A stretch of 40,068 nt of DNA from Fibrobacter sp. (GTDB lineage Bacteria > Fibrobacterota > Fibrobacteria > Fibrobacterales > Fibrobacteraceae), in NCBI GenBank assembly GCA_024398965.1, contig JAKSIF010000024.1, positions 1-40,068 of the forward strand, given 5' to 3'. The notes beneath the pieces are model-generated. The model saw nothing but the letters and a program-made list of their open reading frames with translations. It was not told where the DNA came from and made no database searches. Position 1 is the first letter of the stretch. The number at the start of each line of letters is the position of its first letter. Both the position numbers and the translations under genes were made by a program. Positions 1 through 6,834 of the stretch are shown here, piece after piece.

Positions 1-67
1 GACCAACGGCGTCGCTGTCCGTATGGCTGTTCTCTTCCTTTTGGCTGGAGGTCGTAACAATGACTAA
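1..67 (+). CDS. pyrB: Aspartate carbamoyltransferase catalytic chain, C-terminal end only
   Basis: The reading frame beginning at base 2 gives 21 residues and a TAA stop at 65-67. The tail reads TNGVAVRMAVLFLLAGG, the conserved end of the aspartate carbamoyltransferase catalytic chain (pyrimidine synthesis, carbamoyl phosphate plus aspartate). The gene runs off the left edge, so its active site cannot be checked. It overlaps the start of the downstream dihydroorotase-like gene by 8 bases, which implies translational coupling. The pyrB-pyrC order agrees with the assignment. The identification rests on a short tail plus the neighbour. Confidence 0.8.
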   Translation, partial: TNGVAVRMAVLFLLAGGRNND

Positions 68-1355
68 GGCGTGCGAAAAGAAAATTGAAAATGTTGTTCT
101 GAAGAACGTCCGCGTTTGGGACGGTGCAAAGTTTGTACAGAAGGCAGCTCTTGCCATTGCTAACGGTTACGAGGTTGAACCGGATTACTTTGCAAAGAAT
201 CCCGCCGAACTGGATGCTGAAGTTGACTGCGATGGCGCCCTTGTGATGCCCGCCCTCTTTGGCTTGGGCGTTGATTTCCGCGAACCCCTTCGCGACGACA
301 TCTACACTGTGAAGGATGGTATCAAGGCCATGCGTAAGGGTGGCTTCTATGGTGCCCTTTACGAAAGCTCTGCAAATCCTGTGGACGACAGCGAAAAGCT
401 TGCTGCCCTTGAAAATCGCCTGGCTGGCCAGAACATGAAGTTTGCTGTTCTCGGCGCCTACAGCGTTGAATTCGGTAGCGACCGCCTTTCTGAAATGCTT
501 GAACTTGCCGAAGGCAATGAAGACCTGGATGTGAAGGGCGTTGCCGGTTTCGGTGACGGTAATGCAAGCATCCCGCACAACCGCTTTATCCGTCTTGCCA
601 TGGAATACGGCAAGATGACTGGCAAGCGTTTCTTCTTCCAGCCCATGGACAAGACTCTTCGCAAGAGCGGCTGCGTTCACGAAGGCGCCTACTCCGATAT
701 GATGGGCATGAAGGGCATTCCCCGTATTGCAGAAACCATTGCCGCCTACACGGTTCTTGAAAACGCCCGCTTCTTGCAGGTGCCGGTTCACTTCAAGCAG
801 GTGACCTGCGGCGAAACTCTGGACTTGATCCGCGATGCCCGCAAGAAGGGTATCGACGTCACTTGCGACGTGGACATGTACCACTTGCTGTTCGATGATT
901 CTGTCTTGACCACTACGGATTCCGCGTTCCACCTGCTGCCGCCTCTCCGCGCTGCAGCCGACCGCGAGGCCCTGTTGGCAGGCATTGCCGACGGTACCGT
1001 AAACGCTATCAGCGTGAACCACACTCCGGTGCTCCGTCAGGACAAACAAGTTAACTTCGAAGATTCCGTGCCGGGCGCCGTTTCTTTGGAAGTGGCTCTG
1101 CCTGCTCTCTGGAAGCTTCTCTCCGAAAAGTTCGGTGAAGCCAAGGCCATCGAACTTCTGTCTGCCGCTCCTGCAAAGATTGCCGGCGTGGAAGCCGACA
1201 GCAAGCTCATGAATGTCGTGGTTCTTTCTGAAAAGTCTCACGTCGTGGCTGAATCCGAATTCGCTGGTCATGTCTGCAACTCTCCGCTGGTGGGTACCGA
1301 AATTCCTGCAACAATCGTTGGTTCCTACATCGGCGGTGTGTGGACTAAGGCCTAA
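60..1355 (+). CDS. Dihydroorotase-like protein lacking metal ligands (PyrC' pseudoenzyme)
   Basis: This is a 431-residue amidohydrolase-fold protein of dihydroorotase length. The family landmarks align but have decayed. The HxH metal motif before FREP is replaced by GLGVDFREP. The position of the usual H-A-E-D segment reads FQPMD. The HxS/T-type histidine segment reads VPVHFKQVT. The TPHHLLL segment is DMYHLLF, and the DHAPH segment is NHTPV. With essentially all zinc ligands and the catalytic Asp gone, hydrolysis of dihydroorotate is unlikely. In Pseudomonas and relatives an inactive PyrC' encoded next to pyrB is a structural partner of aspartate carbamoyltransferase; the 8-base overlap with pyrB here fits the same role. 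That role is inferred. An active pyrC would be expected elsewhere in the genome. Confidence 0.85.
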   Translation: MTKACEKKIENVVLKNVRVWDGAKFVQKAALAIANGYEVEPDYFAKNPAELDAEVDCDGALVMPALFGLGVDFREPLRDDIYTVKDGIKAMRKGGFYGALYESSANPVDDSEKLAALENRLAGQNMKFAVLGAYSVEFGSDRLSEMLELAEGNEDLDVKGVAGFGDGNASIPHNRFIRLAMEYGKMTGKRFFFQPMDKTLRKSGCVHEGAYSDMMGMKGIPRIAETIAAYTVLENARFLQVPVHFKQVTCGETLDLIRDARKKGIDVTCDVDMYHLLFDDSVLTTTDSAFHLLPPLRAAADREALLAGIADGTVNAISVNHTPVLRQDKQVNFEDSVPGAVSLEVALPALWKLLSEKFGEAKAIELLSAAPAKIAGVEADSKLMNVVVLSEKSHVVAESEFAGHVCNSPLVGTEIPATIVGSYIGGVWTKA

Positions 1356-1376
1356 TACCTAAAGGGAATGTCGTAG

Positions 1377-2390
1377 ATGATTGAACCGCTTCAGCTTGTC
1401 TGGATGGCGTCCTTGGTTGTCGCTGCTTTCGTACTGTTGGTGCTATGGGAAGTCCATCGCATCAACTATCGTCGTGAAAACGAAGAGATGTTTGGTACAG
1501 AAGCCTTTGACGAAAAGGTGAAGGCTTTTGAATTTACAGACAAGGAAAAACGTACACTTGAAAAGATGATTCGAGCATCGTCCTTTGAAAATAAGGACGC
1601 GGTCATTAATTCGTCTGTACATTTCGAGGCGGCTGTCACAAACTTTTACGATTTCCGAGATGTCTTTACGATTCGAGACGAAACCGTAGATGCCGTGGAA
1701 AGTATCCGTAAAAAGATGGATTTCACGGCGTCGAACCCGCTGACCCAGGTTTGCTCTACAAGGCAGTTCAATGTGGGGGACCGCATTGACCTGATACTGG
1801 ATAGCGGCCGAGTGTTTAAGCGATCTGAAATTGTGTGGCGTAAGGAAAAGGAATGGGCCATTACCTACGACGGAAGTTGCGGCCCCGTGGGAGACTTTGT
1901 TGGTCAAGAGGTTCTTGTTCGATGGACTCGTCCGGATGATGCTGTGTACTCCACCTATCTCGATGTCAGATCCTGTTTGCCCGACCAACTTATTTTGCCC
2001 CATTCTTCCAACTTGGAGAAAAAACAGCTTCGTCGTTGGGTTCGAGAAACGGTTGCATTCCCTGTGGTTGCTACACTTCCCGATGGATCGACTTGCGAAG
2101 GGCGCCTTTTTGACCTGTCTGCAGGCGGTATCATGATCGGTTTGCCTGTGGATTGTTCTTCGGGCGAACACGTTCGCATAAGATTTGTCCTGCCCAGTTT
2201 TGGCGAAGAGGATGTAGAAATCGAGATTTTGCGTAATTTGGGGCATAAACGTAGTGAATTCCCCGAATATAACTGCCTCACCGCTTCGTTCAGCGGGTCC
2301 TTTGGCTGGACTCAGGAGAGGGTGCTGCAATACCTATTTGAGGCTAACAAGGCAAAAAAAGAGGCTGCAAAGAAGGCAAAAATTGCGTAA
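1377..2390 (+). CDS. Membrane-anchored PilZ-domain protein (probable c-di-GMP effector)
   Basis: This 337-residue protein has one N-terminal membrane segment (about 8-24), a helical charged region (about 30-110), a YcgR-like N-terminal beta domain (about 125-190, with NVGDRIDLIL) and a C-terminal PilZ domain (about 215-325). Both c-di-GMP-binding signatures are visible: R219-x3-R223 in LRRWVRE, and D246-L-S248-A-G-G251. A lysine/alanine-rich tail ends the protein. A purine-rich Shine-Dalgarno (AAAGGGA, 1361-1367) precedes the ATG. It follows pyrC' by 21 bases and lies just upstream of the pilus operon promoter, so a role in linking c-di-GMP to pilus function is plausible but inferred. The architecture resembles flagellar-brake proteins, yet no flagellar gene is nearby. 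Confidence 0.82.
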   Translation: MIEPLQLVWMASLVVAAFVLLVLWEVHRINYRRENEEMFGTEAFDEKVKAFEFTDKEKRTLEKMIRASSFENKDAVINSSVHFEAAVTNFYDFRDVFTIRDETVDAVESIRKKMDFTASNPLTQVCSTRQFNVGDRIDLILDSGRVFKRSEIVWRKEKEWAITYDGSCGPVGDFVGQEVLVRWTRPDDAVYSTYLDVRSCLPDQLILPHSSNLEKKQLRRWVRETVAFPVVATLPDGSTCEGRLFDLSAGGIMIGLPVDCSSGEHVRIRFVLPSFGEEDVEIEILRNLGHKRSEFPEYNCLTASFSGSFGWTQERVLQYLFEANKAKKEAAKKAKIA

Positions 2391-2426
2391 CTACTTAATT
2401 TTCAATGACTTAGCGACATTGTCCGC

Positions 2427-2455
2427 TTGACATTTGTTCATTTTTAAGGTAGAAT
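2427..2455 (+). promoter_or_regulatory. Sigma70-type promoter of the pilMNO-pilQ operon
   Basis: A perfect -35 hexamer TTGACA (2427-2432) is followed by a 17-base spacer and a -10 hexamer TAGAAT (2450-2455). A start of transcription near 2462 would leave a leader of about 27 bases before pilM. It sits in the 98-base gap between the PilZ gene and pilM, so the pilus operon can be expressed independently of the pyr/PilZ genes. Called from sequence only. Confidence 0.72.
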
Positions 2456-2488
2456 TAGTATCGTATATTTTCCTATCGGAGTTTTATT

Positions 2489-3628
2489 TTGGCTTTAGGA
2501 TTAATTGCAAAGATACGTGGAGTACGTGAAACCATCGGAATTGATGTTGGTCATTACAGCATCAAGTACGTTAAGGTGCTTCACAATGCCAACGGTGGTC
2601 GAATTGTTGTTGATGCAGACTTGGAAAAGGTTCCTGATGGCGCCATCATCAATGGCGAGATCCAGGCCGCAGAAGAGGCTGTAGAGGGCGCAGAAAAGAC
2701 CGAAAAGAAAGGCGAGGACCTGCTTGCCGATGCCCTTAACAAGCTTCTCCTCCGTCATCCGGGGGAAGATTCCGCTGATGTGGTTGTTTCCGTGAACTGC
2801 GGTGCCGGTGCTGGTGGTGTTCTTGTAGACCGCCTTTCCGTGAAGGTGCCTAAAAACGGCAATGAAGCTGCAATTATTCTTCAGACCGCCCAGTCCCGTC
2901 CGCCCTTTGATGACCAGGACAACGTGATCGACTACGAAGTCGCTTCCAGGGAAGGGGACGAAGTCAAGGCCAACGTGGTTGCTGCAAAAAGCGCCCTGCT
3001 GGACTCCTGGGCAAAGTTCTTTGTTCGCCGCGGGGTCCGACCGGCAGCCATGGACGTAGATATCTTTGGCCTCCTGAATGCGTTTGTTACAACTGCTGAA
3101 CCTAAGGATCTTGAAGCTACCACCGCAATTTTCAACATTGGTGAAAAGAAGATGAGCGTGGTTTTTGTGCAGGATGGTAAGTTCCATTCTATGCGATCCA
3201 TGACCGGTGGTGCGCTGGATATGGTTATCAGCAAGACCTGCATGAACTTGAATATTGATGCTGAAAAGTGTCATGAAATTTTTGACAAGAGTGACATGTC
3301 CATCGTGGATGGATTCTCTGAAGCAGAAGTGGAAACCGCTCTTAAGCTGGCTTACGAAGACGTAATGGCCCAGATTGATTTCGGTATCCGTTACTTCTCT
3401 ACATCCGATGACGCCAAGAATTTGGACAAGATTCTTTTGGGTGGCGGTGGCGCTGCAATTCCTGGTCTTAAGGAATTCATCGCAGAACGCTCCGGCATTG
3501 AAACTGATACGGTGAATCCCTTCCGCCTGGCAGAATGTGATGAAAAGGTTTTCGGAGAAAATGGTATTTCCATTGCCCTTTCTAACATCTACGCTCCGGC
3601 TCTGGGCCTTGCAATGAGGAAGTTCTAA
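2489..3628 (+). CDS. pilM: Type IV pilus inner-membrane platform protein PilM (actin-like ATPase fold)
   Basis: This 379-residue cytoplasmic protein of the PilM/FtsA-like fold starts its first phosphate-binding segment at IGIDVGHYSIKYVKV (about 16-30). The second phosphate loop NIGEKKMSV and the adenosine-side LGGGGAAIPGL segment follow in the expected order. PilM binds the N-terminal tail of PilN on the cytoplasmic face and joins the PilN/PilO/PilP alignment complex to the motor. The start is TTG at 2489, with GGAG at 2478-2481 seven bases upstream; no ATG gives a comparable start. Residues about 55-75 hold an acidic/lysine-rich insertion. It is the first gene of the operon, and its stop overlaps pilN as TAATG. 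Confidence 0.9.
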   Translation: MALGLIAKIRGVRETIGIDVGHYSIKYVKVLHNANGGRIVVDADLEKVPDGAIINGEIQAAEEAVEGAEKTEKKGEDLLADALNKLLLRHPGEDSADVVVSVNCGAGAGGVLVDRLSVKVPKNGNEAAIILQTAQSRPPFDDQDNVIDYEVASREGDEVKANVVAAKSALLDSWAKFFVRRGVRPAAMDVDIFGLLNAFVTTAEPKDLEATTAIFNIGEKKMSVVFVQDGKFHSMRSMTGGALDMVISKTCMNLNIDAEKCHEIFDKSDMSIVDGFSEAEVETALKLAYEDVMAQIDFGIRYFSTSDDAKNLDKILLGGGGAAIPGLKEFIAERSGIETDTVNPFRLAECDEKVFGENGISIALSNIYAPALGLAMRKF

Positions 3629-4239
3629 TGGCTGCAAAGAAGAAAGAAGTGACGAAGCAGGCACTGGCAATTTCCATTAACCTGTTGCCTCCGGAATATC
3701 GTAAGAAGCAGAAGGATTTCTCCTGGTTTACAGACCGTCGTGTGATTTGGCCTGTAGTGGGACTTATTGTAACCATCGTTGCAGCAGTGATGCTCTTCGC
3801 TTATGTGGACGAATCCGTTCGTCATCTGAACGATGAAGTTGCTCGAGTAAGAGCTGAAGTTGAACGTGAACGTCCGCTGCTCACCAAGATTAGCGATCTT
3901 GAACAAAAGCAGGGCGTGGTCAATACCAAGATCAACGCTCTCAAGTCAATCCAGGTCAACAAGAAGCGCTGGATTATCTTGTTCGAAAACATTTCCTCTG
4001 TGCTTCCGCCCAACATGTGGGTGACGAGCATTAACCAGATGGGCGAGTATGATATTGAAATGAAGGGTGTTACCTTCGATTTCTCTGAAGTCGCCGAGTA
4101 TATGGTGAAGCTTGAAAAGCAGGTGAGTGTGCAGACTGTCTCCTTGGTAACCATCTCTACCACAAAGGTGGATGGCGAAGAGGCCTATAACTTTACCATA
4201 AAGGTGGTCCTGAATAGGGACCTCAATGGGGAGGGTTGA
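3628..4239 (+). CDS. pilN: Type IV pilus alignment protein PilN
   Basis: This 203-residue bitopic protein has a short cytoplasmic N-terminus with the PilM-binding motif (ISINLLPPEYR, about 12-22), one membrane helix (about 36-57), a coiled-coil stalk (about 60-105) and a ferredoxin-like periplasmic domain. PilN pairs with PilO, and its N-terminal INLLP segment docks into PilM. The ATG shares its A with the last base of the pilM stop, so the two genes are probably translationally coupled. Order and length match standard pilMNOPQ loci. Confidence 0.9.
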   Translation: MAAKKKEVTKQALAISINLLPPEYRKKQKDFSWFTDRRVIWPVVGLIVTIVAAVMLFAYVDESVRHLNDEVARVRAEVERERPLLTKISDLEQKQGVVNTKINALKSIQVNKKRWIILFENISSVLPPNMWVTSINQMGEYDIEMKGVTFDFSEVAEYMVKLEKQVSVQTVSLVTISTTKVDGEEAYNFTIKVVLNRDLNGEG

Positions 4240-4240
4240 T

Positions 4241-4840
4241 ATGGGTGGTATAGACTTTAAAGACAAGAAAAACATATTTGCCCTTGTGATTATCGCCGTA
4301 ATCCTACTGGGTGGTTACTACATGTACGATTACGTGTGGAATCCGTTCGTACTGGAACGCGAAGGATTGGAACGTGATTTGCAGTCCGCTCAGTCTGAAC
4401 TAGACAAGATCAATGCCAAGAAGCACCGTGTTGCCGAGTTGGAATTGCAGCTTGTTCAGGCCGAAAAGGATTTCGAAAAGCTCAAGGAAATGTTCCCGGA
4501 AGAAGAAAAGGTTCCTCTGCGTTTGCAGGACCTGTATTCTGTTTTGCGCAGTTCTGGCGTCCAGATTCAGAAGTTCAATCCTGAAGGCCGTTCGGAACGT
4601 GAACATTACATTGAAAACCGTTATGCAATCGCTGTTAATTCCGGCTATCATATGCTTGGATATCTGTTCGCAGAAATTGCAAACTTCAATTATCCGACCG
4701 CTATTTCCAATTTGAAGCTGAACCGTTATTCCGGTATTGCTGCGGAAATCCAGAAGGCGGAAACTCATGGCTGGACTCCGATTACCATGTCGGTGTCCTT
4801 TAACCTGACCACCTATACATCCAAGAAGGTTGCAAAATGA
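4241..4840 (+). CDS. pilO: Type IV pilus alignment protein PilO
   Basis: This protein of about 199 residues has one membrane helix near the N-terminus (about 12-30), a coiled coil (about 35-85) and a periplasmic ferredoxin-like domain, as in PilO. I chose the ATG at 4241 over the in-frame ATG at 4226. A strong GGGGAGGG (4228-4235) lies five bases before 4241, and the earlier ATG lies inside the end of pilN. PilO heterodimerises with PilN in the inner membrane and contacts PilP. It overlaps the next gene by four bases (ATGA). Confidence 0.88.
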   Translation: MGGIDFKDKKNIFALVIIAVILLGGYYMYDYVWNPFVLEREGLERDLQSAQSELDKINAKKHRVAELELQLVQAEKDFEKLKEMFPEEEKVPLRLQDLYSVLRSSGVQIQKFNPEGRSEREHYIENRYAIAVNSGYHMLGYLFAEIANFNYPTAISNLKLNRYSGIAAEIQKAETHGWTPITMSVSFNLTTYTSKKVAK

Positions 4841-6834
4841 TGAAGTGCAAGTTCCTTCTTTTGTTCGTGATGGCTGCGGTCGCCGCACAGGCGGCTCAGA
4901 TTAAGGATGTGCGTTTGGCTTGCGAATCCAAGGGATGCCAGATGGTGTTCTCCTTTGCTTCGGACAAGGACCTTCCCACATTCTTCCAGAAGTACGATGC
5001 TGCAGCCAAGAAGTTGACCGTCGGTTTTTCCGAGACGACCTTTGCTCTTGGCGAAGGTACTTTTGATGTGGATGCCGATTCCAAGTTCGTGAAGTCCATG
5101 CGTGTCTACAAGGAAGCCTTCCACGGAACAAGCTTCTTGAAGATTGAAATGTCTGTGGGTGCATCCATTGCTACCGACAAAAACGACATTTCTCTGGACA
5201 AGTCCAATTTCAATTTGAAGTTCAAGAGCAAGGGCGGCAAGTCCTGGACTCTTTCCAAGCTTTTTGCTGACAAAAAGAAGGCCGCCGAAAAGCAGGCTCT
5301 CCTGGACAAGAAAGCTGCTGAAAAGGCCAATCTCGAAGAAAAGAAGCGTTTAGCCGAAGAGAAGAAGGCCGCAGAAAAGGCTGCCCTTGAAGAAAAGAAG
5401 GCTGCCGAAAAGCAGGCCGCCGAAGACAAGAAGGCTGCTGCCAAGGCCGCTGCCGAAGAAAAGAAGCGCTTGGCCGAAGAAAAGAAGGCCGCCGAAAAGC
5501 AGGCCGCCGAAGACAAGAAGGCTGCTGCCAAGGCCGCTGCCGAAGAAAAGAAGCGCTTAGCCGAAGAAAAGAGGGCTGCAGAAAAGGCTGCCCTTGAAGA
5601 AAAGAAGCGCCTTGCCGAAGAAAAGAAGGCTGCCGAAAAACAGGCTCTCCTGGACAAGAAGGCTGCAGAAAAGGCTGCCAAGGAAGAAGCTCTTCGCAAT
5701 GCAGAACTTCAGAAGCAAATCGATAAGGCTGTAAAGGAAGGCGGTCCTATTTCCGCCCTCATCGCTAACATCAAGGAAATGACAGTCCTGGTTGGTTCTG
5801 GCATGGAACAGTTCCGCCTGGTGGCAGATTCTCCGATTGAAATCAAGAACGTAAGCGATCCGGATAAGGCTTCCGTCATCACGATTGGTTTGTCTGGACC
5901 TCAGAGATCTCCGCTGTTCAAGATTGGCGCAGGTTCCTTGGTGAAGTCTGTTACCTGGGGTGCAAATGGCGTGAAAATCCAGCTGCAGTCCGGAGCAAAG
6001 CCTGTGGTACTTGTTCAGGACGGTGCGTTGATCCTGCAGACTCGTCACGAAGCTTCCAAGAAGGAAGGTTTCCTGTTCTGGTCTGCCCAGCCCAATGGAA
6101 TCTTCGTTCGTAACTGGACCAAGCCTGTTGAAGAAAATCCGAACTTCGATGCTTTCGTAAAGAAGTTCGAAGGCGAAAGCAAGAAGCTGGTTTCCGGCTC
6201 CCAGACTTTCCACCTCCGTCCTGTGATTCGCGAGTTGATCGTTGTTGCTGATGAAACTGAATTCTATGCTGCTCCCAATGAGGATGCTCAGGTATTACAG
6301 CGTGTTGTCTTTGGCGATCGTCTTGTAAGCCTCGACATTACTGGCCTTTATCGCAAGGTGCAGCTGGGTAACCGCGTTGGTTACGTAAACAAACGCTCGG
6401 TCAGCTTCTTTGATGAACTTTCCTCTGTACAGTCAGAACGCCTGAAACAGGTCGACAAGGAACGCGGCGTTGTGGAAGAAACCTCTGCAACGGTTGCTGG
6501 CAGCCAGTTGGACGATCTTTATGAAGACCGAGTCACTTACAGTTCTTTTGGTCGTCGAGATCCGTTTGTTGAAATTAAGGGCCTGGTGGAAGAAGGCATC
6601 AACATTGACCAGGTTGAACTGATGGGTATCATCTGGGAATCCGAAGTTCCCATTGCTATTCTCGTAGAATCCAAGAATCCTTCCATTTCCTACACTCTTA
6701 AGGAAGGCGACAAGATTCTTAACGGTAAAGTCTTGAAAATTACACAAACTGACGTGCTCTTCCTTATTCAGGAATTTGGTGTGAGCCGCCGCTACTCCAT
6801 GGGTCTTCCCGATAAATTTGGGGGTAAAAAGTGA
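4837..6834 (+). CDS. Pilus alignment protein: AMIN-like, helical rod, AMIN-like, SH3 and PilP domains in one chain
   Basis: This 665-residue secreted protein occupies the pilP position. The order is: signal peptide (1-20); a beta-rich AMIN-like domain (about 21-130); a Lys/Ala/Glu helical rod (about 145-300) with a 29-residue period; a second AMIN-like domain (about 313-402); a bacterial SH3-like domain (about 465-523); and a PilP-type domain (about 568-660) with the FGRRDPFVE and LMGIIW features. PilP links PilN/PilO to the secretin, and AMIN domains bind peptidoglycan and are normally at the N-terminus of PilQ. The signal peptide shows no lipobox, unlike PilP lipoproteins. The rod resembles TolA domain II in composition only. 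It overlaps pilO by 4 bases, and its TGA overlaps the pilQ start. The domain calls are by eye: PilP and SH3 are firm, AMIN is moderate. Confidence 0.82.
   Translation: MMKCKFLLLFVMAAVAAQAAQIKDVRLACESKGCQMVFSFASDKDLPTFFQKYDAAAKKLTVGFSETTFALGEGTFDVDADSKFVKSMRVYKEAFHGTSFLKIEMSVGASIATDKNDISLDKSNFNLKFKSKGGKSWTLSKLFADKKKAAEKQALLDKKAAEKANLEEKKRLAEEKKAAEKAALEEKKAAEKQAAEDKKAAAKAAAEEKKRLAEEKKAAEKQAAEDKKAAAKAAAEEKKRLAEEKRAAEKAALEEKKRLAEEKKAAEKQALLDKKAAEKAAKEEALRNAELQKQIDKAVKEGGPISALIANIKEMTVLVGSGMEQFRLVADSPIEIKNVSDPDKASVITIGLSGPQRSPLFKIGAGSLVKSVTWGANGVKIQLQSGAKPVVLVQDGALILQTRHEASKKEGFLFWSAQPNGIFVRNWTKPVEENPNFDAFVKKFEGESKKLVSGSQTFHLRPVIRELIVVADETEFYAAPNEDAQVLQRVVFGDRLVSLDITGLYRKVQLGNRVGYVNKRSVSFFDELSSVQSERLKQVDKERGVVEETSATVAGSQLDDLYEDRVTYSSFGRRDPFVEIKGLVEEGINIDQVELMGIIWESEVPIAILVESKNPSISYTLKEGDKILNGKVLKITQTDVLFLIQEFGVSRRYSMGLPDKFGGKK
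5404..5577 (+). repeat. 87-bp tandem repeat in the helical-rod coding region (two clean copies)
   Basis: Copy one (5404-5490) and copy two (5491-5577) are adjacent. They are identical over their first 68 bases and then differ at only three positions. Each encodes 29 residues of the Lys/Ala/Glu rod. Flanking DNA (about 5275-5690) carries more degenerate copies of the same KKAAEKQA-type units. The period is a multiple of three, so gain or loss of a copy would change rod length without breaking the frame. Confidence 0.9.

Noticed and set aside
60-1355. Calling this gene an active dihydroorotase
   Set aside because: The metal-binding and catalytic motifs are substituted throughout.
5106-5699. 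Minus-strand open frame of 197 codons rich in Ser, Ala and Phe opposite the pilus rod repeat
   Set aside because: It is the antisense reading of the Lys/Ala/Glu repeat and has no ribosome site or family resemblance.
4837-6834. Calling this gene TolA because of the Lys/Ala/Glu helix
   Set aside because: The helix is low-complexity and shared by composition only; the position in pilMNO-pilQ and the C-terminal PilP domain decide the identity.
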